Source: CAZNYN01 sp964422205 (GTDB lineage Bacteria; Synergistota; Synergistia; Synergistales; Synergistaceae). From it: DNA of 64,000 nucleotides. The stretch covers positions 62,001 to 126,000 of the forward strand of contig CAYRAI010000001.1 in assembly GCA_964422205.1 (NCBI GenBank). The letters are read 5' to 3'. The notes below the pieces were generated by a model. That model worked only from the letters and a program-made list of their open reading frames with translations, was not told the origin of the DNA and made no database searches. A program made the position numbers and the translations under genes. Below, in pieces: positions 24,587-32,849 of this stretch (the stretch's first letter is position 1; each line of letters opens with the position of its first letter).

Positions 24587-25713
24587 TTTTTAGTTTCCTG
24601 TTTTTCTCTGTTATCCTCAGCTATGCTGATTATTTTATCAGATAGATTCTGAGCGTTATGTCTTAAATATTTTCCGTTTTTTATTGCCGCAAAGTCACCG
24701 AAAACTACAGTAGTTCCAAGTGATTCAAGATATTTTTGCTCTCTGTCCGACAGATATAAAGGCTCAGCCCCAATTCGGCTGTAGCTGGTCAAAAACTCAT
24801 CGGGAACGGGCGACTGATTTGCAAGAACATAGTCGGGTACGCGCCCGAGCACACTTGCAATCCAGTCTACATGAGAGAGGATATTCATCCCTTCCGTCTC
24901 CCTAGGCTGAGTCACAAGGTTGGCTACATATATTATAGGTGCGGAAGATTCTTTTAGGAGAAGGGCAACTTCCTTGAGAAGCAGATTAGGAAGAACACTG
25001 GTAAAAAGGCTTCCTGGCCCCAGGACTATGACATCTGCGGAGAGAATAGCCTTACGCACTCCGTCAAGGGGGGTGGCGTTGGAAGGTTCAATCCACAATT
25101 TAGCGAGTTTGCTGCCGTTGTCGGAAATCTGAAGTTCTCCGCTTATCAGAGAGCCATCTTCTGTCTGGCCTTTAAGTGTTACTGTCTCCGTTGTGACGGG
25201 CAGGACCTGTCCTCTTATTGCAAGCAGCTTATTAAGCTCTTCTACGGCACGCTGAAAATCACCCATCATTTCGGTAGTGGCAAGCAAAATTAAATTTCCC
25301 AGATTATGTCCTTTCAGCTCTCCTCTGTCAAAGCGAAAATTCAGCAGGCTGTTTAAAGAGCTGTCATTTTCCGCTAAGGCAACAATACAGTTGCGTATGT
25401 CTCCCGGGGGCAAAACACCCCATTCCTGGCGCAGTCTTCCCGAGCTGCCCCCCTCGTCCGTAACTGCAACAACAGCGGTAATATTTCTCGTAAACTTTTT
25501 AAGCCCAGAAAGCAGAGTCGAAAGTCCGGTTCCTCCACCTATTGTAACTATTTTAGGAGCATACGAAAGCTGATAATCATTGTACTCATTGGACTGAGAA
25601 ACATGTTTCAGCACGTTATTCTCTTTGCTTTTTGGGTTGGATGACCTAAAATAGCAAAATATGACGAGTGATAATGATACTACTATCACCGCCGATATGC
25701 ATAAAATGTTCAC
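24574..25713 (-). CDS. yvcK: Gluconeogenesis factor YvcK (CofD-like), with N-terminal membrane helix
   Basis: 379 residues. A hydrophobic N-terminus (about 1-21) is followed by KIVTIGGGTGLSTLLSGLKKFT and VTDEGGSSGRLR, the CofD/YvcK nucleotide-sugar-binding core. Bacillus YvcK binds UDP-GlcNAc and is needed on gluconeogenic carbon and for correct PBP1 localisation. The membrane segment is an addition relative to the soluble Bacillus protein. The gene overlaps rapZ by 4 nt. Confidence 0.93.
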   Translation of the reverse strand: MNILCISAVIVVSLSLVIFCYFRSSNPKSKENNVLKHVSQSNEYNDYQLSYAPKIVTIGGGTGLSTLLSGLKKFTRNITAVVAVTDEGGSSGRLRQEWGVLPPGDIRNCIVALAENDSSLNSLLNFRFDRGELKGHNLGNLILLATTEMMGDFQRAVEELNKLLAIRGQVLPVTTETVTLKGQTEDGSLISGELQISDNGSKLAKLWIEPSNATPLDGVRKAILSADVIVLGPGSLFTSVLPNLLLKEVALLLKESSAPIIYVANLVTQPRETEGMNILSHVDWIASVLGRVPDYVLANQSPVPDEFLTSYSRIGAEPLYLSDREQKYLESLGTTVVFGDFAAIKNGKYLRHNAQNLSDKIISIAEDNREKQETKKWNS

Positions 25714-26603
25714 CAGTTATGCCCCTTATCGATGTCTCTGTGCTTAGTGACCACTTTTATTCCGCTTTTCTGCAAAAGAGCCGACAGCATTTCGGCAACA
25801 GCTACAGAGCGATGACGCCCTCCGGTACAGCCTATTGTGATATGAAGCTGTCTTTTGCCTGTGTTGCAGTATACAGAGGATATAAATTCAAAAAGAGGCC
25901 TTGCTCTGCCGATAAATTCATCAAGTGAGTCAAATTTTTTCAGGTAATCGTGTATAGCTTTGTCCTTGCCAGTCAAAGAATGAAGTTCATCTATATAGTT
26001 GGGATTTGGAAGAAATCGGACATCCAGAACATAGTCTGCGTCTTGGGGAATACCGTATTTAAAGCCAAATGAGCTTAATATGACAGTAGGCATGTCAGAT
26101 GCCATTCCCATAACATCAAGAAGCTTCGCCTTAAAATCCGGAATTTTTAAATCTGTTGTATCTATAATAATATCGGCTCTCTGGTATATTTTTTTGAGAA
26201 GGCAGCGTTCTTTGATAATTCCGTCGAGTATGGTTGTTTCGTTTGCAAGAGGGTGCCTTCTTCTTGTAGTTTCAAATCTTCTCACAAGATTTTCGTCGGT
26301 GGCATCAATGAAAAGAACGTCAAGCCTGCCAACTTTTCCCTGAAGACAGGAGAGGACATTGTCCAGATCATTCAGAAGTTCTTCTCCGCGGACATCAACA
26401 ACAGCAGCTACACCGTTTGATACGGCTGACTGATGCGTTGCCAGCACATCTATAAGCTGAGGGAGGAGAGTAGGCGGAAGATTGTCTATGACATAATAGC
26501 CCTGATCCTCAAAAACATTCAGTGCAGATGACTTTCCTCCACCGGACATGCCGGTAATTATTACACAGCGCTTAATTGTATTGCCGCTACCAGAGTTTTG
26601 CAT
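25710..26603 (-). CDS. rapZ: RNase adapter / nucleotide-binding protein RapZ (YvcJ)
   Basis: 297 residues from an ATG at 26603; a GTG five codons earlier directly abuts GGAGG and is less likely. ITGMSGGGKSSA is the P-loop (about 18-26), and the C-terminal domain has IGCTGGRHRSVAVAE. RapZ in E. coli binds GlcN6P and controls the amino-sugar enzyme GlmS through RNase E; Bacillus YvcJ hydrolyses GTP. It is first in rapZ-yvcK-whiA, behind the promoter at 26656-26684. Confidence 0.93.
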   Translation of the reverse strand: MQNSGSGNTIKRCVIITGMSGGGKSSALNVFEDQGYYVIDNLPPTLLPQLIDVLATHQSAVSNGVAAVVDVRGEELLNDLDNVLSCLQGKVGRLDVLFIDATDENLVRRFETTRRRHPLANETTILDGIIKERCLLKKIYQRADIIIDTTDLKIPDFKAKLLDVMGMASDMPTVILSSFGFKYGIPQDADYVLDVRFLPNPNYIDELHSLTGKDKAIHDYLKKFDSLDEFIGRARPLFEFISSVYCNTGKRQLHITIGCTGGRHRSVAVAEMLSALLQKSGIKVVTKHRDIDKGHNW

Positions 26604-26655
26604 AGATGTGTATGTCACCCTCCGTCTTCCGCATGAGAGATATGCAGAACCATTT

Positions 26656-26684
26656 TATATAGTATATCAGTTGTACAGTGCCAA
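26656..26684 (-). promoter_or_regulatory. Promoter of the rapZ-yvcK-whiA operon
   Basis: Minus strand: TTGGCA (26684-26679), 17-nt spacer, TATATA (26661-26656). It lies between the mogA-like gene and rapZ. Confidence 0.6.
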
Positions 26685-26712
26685 CAGCCACATTATGTTT
26701 ATATTTGTTAAA

Positions 26713-27528
26713 CTAATGTTTATGTTCGTTTCCGCATTCTCCGTCCAAGCCAAGAAGTGTTTCCGCTCCGTGGCGCAATCCCTGCTCAATCGCTTCAAAG
26801 CACTGTTTTGCGCCTCGTCTGCTGCCAGGGAAAGCAATAACAAGAGATGACTTTACTATAACTGCGATTCCTCTTGTTAAAAATGCCCTTGGTGTATAAG
26901 CCAAAGTTTTCATCCTCATCATTTCGCCGAACCCCGGAACCACTTTATCGGCTATGGAAAGCAGCGCTTCAGGTGTCACATCACGTGGTGAAAGCCCTGT
27001 ACCGCCCGTAGTCAATATGACGCTGCAGCCCTCAGAAGCCCACTCTAAGACGGTCTGTGCTATCAATTCCTTATCGTCGGGGACGATTTTTCTGTATTTT
27101 ACGACAGAGCCAAGTGCGGTGATATGCTCCTCAAGCTCAGGCCCGGCTGTGTCTACTCTTTCATTTCTGCTGCCTTTGTCGCTTACAGTAAGGACTCCGG
27201 CGGTAAGAGGATGCCACTTTTCCGCATGAGCCGAGACACTGAAAAAACCGTTTTTTATGATATCAAATGATTTTATTTCTTCGTTCCAGGAAAGTAGAGC
27301 GTCACCGTTGTTTACTGACAGAAAATCGCCTTCTGCAAACGTTGTTCCCTGAGGAAGCACTATTGTCATGGATTTTGCGGCTTCATCGGGAAGATCCTCG
27401 CCTGCACATGAGTAGCTTATTCTTATGGGAACTTCGTTAACGCAGCTTTTGCCTGCAGAATTGCGGTGGATGTAGCACAGTGTGTGATCTCCTATCAGTG
27501 ATGGTGCGTATAATCTAAGTATTCTCAT
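26713..27528 (-). CDS. MogA/MoaB-family molybdenum cofactor protein with an extra N-terminal domain
   Basis: 271 residues from an ATG at 27528 (ATGA overlap with moaC). Residues from about 107 onward form the MogA/MoaB domain: GVLTVSDKGSRNERVDTAGP, TTGGTGLSPRDVTPEA and AFPGSRRGAKQCFEAI, which adenylylate molybdopterin before Mo insertion. The N-terminal part (about 1-105) is not recognised; LPQGTTFAEGDFLSVN suggests a small beta domain, possibly MOSC-like. The protein is longer than plain MogA (160-195 aa), so it is a fusion. It is the last gene of the molybdenum-cofactor cluster. Confidence 0.88.
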   Translation of the reverse strand: MRILRLYAPSLIGDHTLCYIHRNSAGKSCVNEVPIRISYSCAGEDLPDEAAKSMTIVLPQGTTFAEGDFLSVNNGDALLSWNEEIKSFDIIKNGFFSVSAHAEKWHPLTAGVLTVSDKGSRNERVDTAGPELEEHITALGSVVKYRKIVPDDKELIAQTVLEWASEGCSVILTTGGTGLSPRDVTPEALLSIADKVVPGFGEMMRMKTLAYTPRAFLTRGIAVIVKSSLVIAFPGSRRGAKQCFEAIEQGLRHGAETLLGLDGECGNEHKH

Positions 27529-28016
27529 TTTGAATACCCCTTTCCGGCGTTCCATTCTCCGCTTTTCCCTCCGGTTTTGCGGAGGAGGCGGATGTCACGT
27601 ATTACCATACCTTTGTCAAGACCTTTGCACATATCATAAAAGCATAATGCCGCTACGGATACGCCGGTAAGAGCTTCCATTTCGACACCTGTGACTTCGT
27701 TTGACGTAGCTTCGCATGTAATATGCACAGATTTTGAGTCCTCTTTAAGATCACACTTCACCTTTACGTTATCAAGCCGTATAGTATGGCAGAGAGGTAT
27801 CAGATCAGGTGTTTTCTTAGCTCCCATTATACCCGCAAGTTCGGCAATCCGTAATGGATCTCCTTTTTTCACGTTTCCTTTTGATACTACATCAAAAATA
27901 CTTTCGGGCAGTTCTACTGTTCCTTCCGCCCAAGCTGTTCTGTTTGTTACCGATTTGCCGCTTACGTCCACAAGAGTAGGACGTCCCTCAGCATCAAAGT
28001 GCGTATATTCAGCCAT
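27525..28016 (-). CDS. moaC: Cyclic pyranopterin monophosphate synthase MoaC
   Basis: 163 residues. IPLCHTIRLDNVKV and GVEMEALTGVSVAALCFYDMCKG are MoaC active-site segments, ending with the conserved DMCKG. With MoaA it converts GTP to cyclic pyranopterin monophosphate. The length is typical. It starts 2 nt after moaA stops and overlaps the mogA-like gene by 4 nt. Confidence 0.96.
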   Translation of the reverse strand: MAEYTHFDAEGRPTLVDVSGKSVTNRTAWAEGTVELPESIFDVVSKGNVKKGDPLRIAELAGIMGAKKTPDLIPLCHTIRLDNVKVKCDLKEDSKSVHITCEATSNEVTGVEMEALTGVSVAALCFYDMCKGLDKGMVIRDIRLLRKTGGKSGEWNAGKGYSK

Positions 28017-28018
28017 AT

Positions 28019-28993
28019 TTATCCCCCTATTCCTGACATGTGAAGCTGCCCCGTCCTTACATCATTCCAACACTTCGGCTTTGACTTAATGCTTGCAAGA
28101 ATTTTGTTTTTAAGCAGTTCTATGTCGTTCATAGCTATAATAGGTCTCAAAGAAACTTCACCGGGGCTGAAAAGGCATGTTCTAAGCCCTCCTGATGCGG
28201 AGACTCTGAGTCTGTTGCAGTTTTTGCAGAAGTGGTTGGAAACCGCTGTTATGATCCCTATTGTATCGTCGCTTACTTTATTATAATAATATTGAGCAGG
28301 GCCGTCCTCTGAAGCTTTGCAGTTCATAGGAACCCAGCTCTCGCCGTTTGGCAGCATTTTAAGTATTTCTTCGCCGCTTATAAAAGAGTCCTTGCTCCAA
28401 ACCGAATCCTCAATTGGCATAAATTCTATAAGTCTAAGCATGAGGCCTTCTCTTTTTGCAAAGGCAAGAAGTTCTCCTATTTCGCTGTCGTTAAAATTTT
28501 TTACAAGCACGGCATTGAGCTTAAGATTTTTAATTCCAGCAGATGCGGCGGCCCTTATACCCAAAATTACAGAGGATAGATTACCTATCCTAGTTATCGA
28601 GGCAAATTTCACTGGATCAAGAGTGTCAAGACTTATATTGAGAGAGTGTATTCCTATCTCAGCCAGCCTCTTTGAGTATTCTCCCAAAAGAGAGGCATTG
28701 GTCGTAAGAGCTATTTTCATCTCAGGATACTTTACTTTAAGGGATGCTAAAAAATCCATCATGCCTTTTCTCACAAGAGGCTCCCCTCCCGTGAATCGGA
28801 ATTTTCTCACACCAAGCTGCCAAAATGCGTCGCACAGCAGCGTAATTTCCTCATACCTTAAGATGTCTTTGTGCTCCATGCACTTGACCCCTTCGGCAGG
28901 CATGCAGTATGTACAGCGGAAGTTACACCTGTCGGTAACGGATATACGGACATAGTTTAAGTGTCTGCCGTAGTCATCAATCAGCAAGGCCAT
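28019..28993 (-). CDS. moaA: GTP 3',8-cyclase MoaA (radical SAM)
   Basis: 324 residues, ATG at 28993 with GGGAGG 6 nt upstream, overlapping the previous gene by 13 nt. The first cluster CxxxCxxC is at C23, C27 and C30 (DRCNFRCTYC). The second is CKNCNRLRVS with a following Cys. The C-terminus ends Gly-Gly, which in MoaA is needed for catalysis. It performs the first step of molybdopterin synthesis and is oxygen-sensitive, consistent with an anaerobe. Confidence 0.96.
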   Translation of the reverse strand: MALLIDDYGRHLNYVRISVTDRCNFRCTYCMPAEGVKCMEHKDILRYEEITLLCDAFWQLGVRKFRFTGGEPLVRKGMMDFLASLKVKYPEMKIALTTNASLLGEYSKRLAEIGIHSLNISLDTLDPVKFASITRIGNLSSVILGIRAAASAGIKNLKLNAVLVKNFNDSEIGELLAFAKREGLMLRLIEFMPIEDSVWSKDSFISGEEILKMLPNGESWVPMNCKASEDGPAQYYYNKVSDDTIGIITAVSNHFCKNCNRLRVSASGGLRTCLFSPGEVSLRPIIAMNDIELLKNKILASIKSKPKCWNDVRTGQLHMSGIGG

Positions 28994-30894
28994 CTGTATC
29001 CTCCCATGGCCTCAACGCTCTCACGCCACTTTGGGTCTTCTATGCTGTCAAGCAGAGCCTTTATCCCTGGATGTTCCATGTACTCTTCCGGGATAACGAG
29101 CTCGTAAGGCTCTTCGGCAAGTGGTATAAAATCAAGGCCAAGGGCATCCGCTGCCGACTTTATTCCTAAAGTAGCATCGGCTAAGCCGGTATAGACTCTG
29201 TTTGCCGCCTCCATGTGAGTCGTGCACTGCTGAGTGTAGCCCTTTATATCTGACGGATTTTTCCCGGCTAGCTTCAGCAGGTGATCAAAAAGAACTCGCG
29301 TTCCCGCACCAGGCTGTCTGTTGGAGAATACAAAATCACCGCTGCAGAGGGTCTCAAAGTTTATTATTTTTTTTGGGTTGCCTGCAGCCGTGATTATTCC
29401 CTGCATTCTGTAAAAGACAAGAATTCTTCTCCATTTTTTACCGTTTGAAAAGCGTTCTATGAAGCTGTCGTTGTATGTTCCGTCCTTTTCATCAAGCAGG
29501 TGTGCCGCAGCCAAATGACACTCACCTCTGCTGAGAGCGGCAAGCCCCCCCATACTGCCCACTGCGCGGGAGACAAAATCTCCGCCTCTTTTTCTTACAG
29601 GAGTAACTAAAAGCTGTATGGCGGGATCGTCCGAGCCTTGGAAGAGTATTCTCTTTTCCAAATCTATTTTCTTTGTCATAAATACAGGTATATGTGTACC
29701 CTTTTCACATTCCAGAGCGTGAGCGGGAAGAAGCGCTATCCCGTCAGATTCTGCAAGAGCCCAGAGCACACTGGCTCCCGATGTCAGAGCCCATGAATAA
29801 ATAGTTTTATCAACTTGGGCAGTTTTAACACGCAGCCATTCTTGAATTCCTGCAGGAGATGAGTGCTGAACAAGTAATTTAGTATCAAGTTCGTACTTGC
29901 TTCCGAGAGCATCTTTTATGTAGTCGAAATAGACCACTTTGCCTGAGAGCAGATTTATAAGGGGATATACTATACTCCAAAGTACAACGGTTGTGGACAT
30001 TGGAAACCCTGGAAGGCATATCACCGGTTTTCCGCTGATTTCCGCAGCCATAGCAGGGCGGCCAGGCTTCATTCTGAGCCAGCGGAAAAGCACTCTTCCT
30101 AAGTTTTCAAAGACCTCAAGAGTGTGGTCTCTCCTACCTTTAGCAGAACCGGCTCCAACCAAGACAACGTCATATTGTTCCGCAGCTCTGCTCACATGTT
30201 CGCTCAATATTGAGGCATTATCAGGAAGTATCTGCGATATATCCAAGTCATAGCCCCACTCTTTGAAGGAGGCTTCGATAAACAAAGAATTGCTCTCAGC
30301 GGCGGTTCCGGCTTTGGGAGCTGCGTCGGTAAGCCATTTTTCTTTGGCAATAATCTCGTCGCCCGTTGGTATAAATAAAGTTTTAGGTTTCCTGTAAACA
30401 GGCACTTCTTCTATGCCTGCACACAAAAATAGAGATATTAATGCTGGAGTTACCATGTCTCCCTCTCTTGCAATAATCTGACCATACATGACATCCTCGC
30501 CGAGAGGGCGTACGTTGGCCGAGTTTGTCAGAGTTTTGTTTATTAAAAGCATATCTCCATCAAGGGACGAATCTTCAACCATAAGAACCGCATTGCTCCA
30601 TGACGGAATGTCCGACCCTGTATTTACCCACATATATTTATCATTCGAAAGCCTTCTTGGAGTTGCCGAAGCCGCTCCTATGGTATATGCGGCATCAAGT
30701 GCGTAACCGTCAACGGCCGCAGCGGCATAGTGAGGAACGTTCCTTCCTGCCGTTATGTCCTCTGCAAGAACGAGTCCAGAAGCATCAGAAATTTTTATTC
30801 TGCATACAGCTTTGTTTTCATGTCCGCCGAATACATTCGTTAGTATCTCTTTTGCTTCTTGAAGAGAAATATGTTCAGGGTACTTTATCGCCAT
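28981..30894 (-). CDS. MoeA-like molybdopterin molybdenumtransferase fused to a PBP-like (LysR substrate-type) domain
   Basis: 637 residues from an ATG at 30894, 7 nt after GGAGG; it overlaps the upstream moeA. Residues 1-400 are MoeA-like (YALDAAYT, LPGFPMSTTVVLW). Residues about 420-630 are a periplasmic-binding-protein-like domain with FSNRQPGAGTRVLFDHLLK, the PF12727 type found fused to MoeA in many anaerobes, thought to sense molybdate or cofactor. It is probably the second, specialised MoeA of the pathway. Confidence 0.88.
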   Translation of the reverse strand: MAIKYPEHISLQEAKEILTNVFGGHENKAVCRIKISDASGLVLAEDITAGRNVPHYAAAAVDGYALDAAYTIGAASATPRRLSNDKYMWVNTGSDIPSWSNAVLMVEDSSLDGDMLLINKTLTNSANVRPLGEDVMYGQIIAREGDMVTPALISLFLCAGIEEVPVYRKPKTLFIPTGDEIIAKEKWLTDAAPKAGTAAESNSLFIEASFKEWGYDLDISQILPDNASILSEHVSRAAEQYDVVLVGAGSAKGRRDHTLEVFENLGRVLFRWLRMKPGRPAMAAEISGKPVICLPGFPMSTTVVLWSIVYPLINLLSGKVVYFDYIKDALGSKYELDTKLLVQHSSPAGIQEWLRVKTAQVDKTIYSWALTSGASVLWALAESDGIALLPAHALECEKGTHIPVFMTKKIDLEKRILFQGSDDPAIQLLVTPVRKRGGDFVSRAVGSMGGLAALSRGECHLAAAHLLDEKDGTYNDSFIERFSNGKKWRRILVFYRMQGIITAAGNPKKIINFETLCSGDFVFSNRQPGAGTRVLFDHLLKLAGKNPSDIKGYTQQCTTHMEAANRVYTGLADATLGIKSAADALGLDFIPLAEEPYELVIPEEYMEHPGIKALLDSIEDPKWRESVEAMGGYRWPC

Positions 30895-32123
30895 AACCAC
30901 ACCTCCGCTGTCTCTCCGCTTCTTATAGTCTCCATATCGCTTGCTATGCGTATTAATCCGTCTGAATCGGAAAAAACAGATATATAGCCTGATTTTGCCA
31001 TTATTGGTTCGGCAAGACCATCTTCAGAAAGTTTAAACGGAAAAAATTCTTCCGGACCTGTTTTCGCTGTGATATCTCTCGTCACAGGAAGGTGCAGTTT
31101 CCTGCAGAAAGTAACGTTTTCTCTGCCGATAAGTCTCATAAGGAGAGGAAGAAGTACCGTAAAAGCAACTGTAAGACATGAGACTGGATGACCTGGCAGG
31201 GAGATTGCCAATTTTTTAGATTCACTGCAGCCGGCGATGAGAGTCGGCTTGCCCGGAACCATATTTATCCCCCTTACTATGAGTCCGGGAGACGGCAGTT
31301 TTTCAAGCACACTTGAGCAGTGATCCCTTACTCCGACAGACGAGCCTCCGCTCAATATAAGAACATCGCAGATATCTAACTCAGCATTTACAGTTCGTTC
31401 AAAAACATCCCTCTCATCGCAAATAATTCCTCTGTACTCCGGGGCAAAGCCAAAATGTTTCAGCAGCGAATATACTGACCAGCCGTTTACATCTCTCACC
31501 TTCCCCGGGGGCAAGTCGGCAGTGTCTGCAGGTAATATTTCATCGCCAGTACTAAGTATACTTATTCTTAAATCTACGACTGGGACTTCATTTATTCCAA
31601 GAGAGGCAAGCAGGCTAACCGAACGAAAATCAACGCAGTCGCCTTGAGAGAGGACTTTTGTTCCCGCAGCAAATTCCTCTCCCGCTCTTATAATATTCTC
31701 GCCTGACTGTACGCCTTTACGGACTTCTACCCAATCTGCGGTTAAAGACGTGTCTTCAGCCATTACAACCGCATCCGAACCATTCGGCATCAAACCTCCG
31801 GTAGGAATTGCAATCGCTTCTCCAAAAGACAGAGAGATAAGAGGCAGTTCTCCCATCAGAACCTCTCCGGTTTTCCTTAAAAAAGTTGGGGTTCCCTCCG
31901 TAGCAGCCACAACATCCGAACCGGATACGGCATATCCGTCTCTCAAGCTCCTGGTATAAGGCGGGTAGGGTGTATCTGCCTCAATGTCCCTTGATACTAT
32001 GCTGCCGACGGAATCTTTTATATTTAAATATTTTTCCCTGACGGTCCATGGGAAGGATAGTGCGTCAGATACAAGGTCAAGAGAGAAGGACCTCGGAATA
32101 ACCTCTTTTACAAAGCCGGCCAT
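30885..32123 (-). CDS. moeA: Molybdopterin molybdenumtransferase MoeA
   Basis: 412 residues. Standard MoeA domains: an N-terminal region with TRSLRDGYAV, VMAEDTSLTADWVEVRKG, the MoCF core LSGGSSVGVRDHCSSVLE and a C-terminal beta domain. It inserts molybdate into adenylylated molybdopterin. A MoeA-PBP fusion follows immediately, so the locus encodes two paralogous MoeA enzymes. Confidence 0.93.
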   Translation of the reverse strand: MAGFVKEVIPRSFSLDLVSDALSFPWTVREKYLNIKDSVGSIVSRDIEADTPYPPYTRSLRDGYAVSGSDVVAATEGTPTFLRKTGEVLMGELPLISLSFGEAIAIPTGGLMPNGSDAVVMAEDTSLTADWVEVRKGVQSGENIIRAGEEFAAGTKVLSQGDCVDFRSVSLLASLGINEVPVVDLRISILSTGDEILPADTADLPPGKVRDVNGWSVYSLLKHFGFAPEYRGIICDERDVFERTVNAELDICDVLILSGGSSVGVRDHCSSVLEKLPSPGLIVRGINMVPGKPTLIAGCSESKKLAISLPGHPVSCLTVAFTVLLPLLMRLIGRENVTFCRKLHLPVTRDITAKTGPEEFFPFKLSEDGLAEPIMAKSGYISVFSDSDGLIRIASDMETIRSGETAEVWLWR

Positions 32124-32146
32124 ATTGTCATTAACCTCTCTTTATT

Positions 32147-32839
32147 TTATTTTTTTAAAGGCTCCGATAAAACGACATAGACTGGATAACCCTTTTCTGC
32201 CAGTATAGATGATATTTTTCGAGCTTCTTCCTTTTTTATTGAACCTTTAACTCTAACTTTATAAAACGGAGAACCGTTATAAACCGAATCAATAACATAC
32301 ACTTTAAAACCATCTGCATTTAATTTATTGAGCAATGCAAGAGCGCTCTCCTTAGATGTGAAACCACCTGTCTGGATGTCCCACCTTGATACGTTTGCAT
32401 TAACAGCATTTTTTTCAGCTGCAGCTTTCTCTGTAACATTCGCTTTCGCTGTTTCCTGCTTTTTATTTATCTTATTTTCTTCGGTTGTTTGTGTTTTCTT
32501 AGTTACAGCAATGATTTTTTGTTCTTCTTTTTTCTTTTTTACTGGGGCTTGGTCTATCTTCTTGGTGATATTTATCACAGGCATATCTTTTTTCTCGGCA
32601 ATGGCCGCAGCTTTTACATCCGCAATAGGTTCATCTTCTGTTATCTTGGAAGAAAGAACCGGCAATTCCTCGGTGCTGTTCTCGACGTAATAGTCACGCT
32701 CGTTGGAAGTTAAGAAGAATAGTTTAGCACTAAAAAAAAACAAAGCGATAGCCATAACGGCCGCAAGGGGAAGTATAAAACGTCCAAATGCAGTCATAGG
32801 TCTCTTCGCTTTCGTAGCTCTCGCATTCCTCTTAAGCAT
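32147..32839 (-). CDS. SPOR-domain membrane protein
   Basis: 230 residues; ATG behind AAGGAG. A basic N-terminus and one membrane helix (about 20-47) precede a Lys/Glu-rich linker and a C-terminal SPOR domain (about 150-228: RWDIQTGGFTSKESALALLNKL, then SPFYKVRVKG). SPOR domains bind denuded glycan strands at the division septum, which fits its position at the end of the division cluster. It resembles FtsN/DedD in topology but is not assigned to either. Confidence 0.85.
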   Translation of the reverse strand: MLKRNARATKAKRPMTAFGRFILPLAAVMAIALFFFSAKLFFLTSNERDYYVENSTEELPVLSSKITEDEPIADVKAAAIAEKKDMPVINITKKIDQAPVKKKKEEQKIIAVTKKTQTTEENKINKKQETAKANVTEKAAAEKNAVNANVSRWDIQTGGFTSKESALALLNKLNADGFKVYVIDSVYNGSPFYKVRVKGSIKKEEARKISSILAEKGYPVYVVLSEPLKK

Positions 32840-32849
32840 TTTTATCTCC

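Noticed and set aside
28317..28955. Antisense frame (212 codons) inside moaA
   Set aside because: Shadow of moaA; radical SAM motifs on the other strand are decisive.
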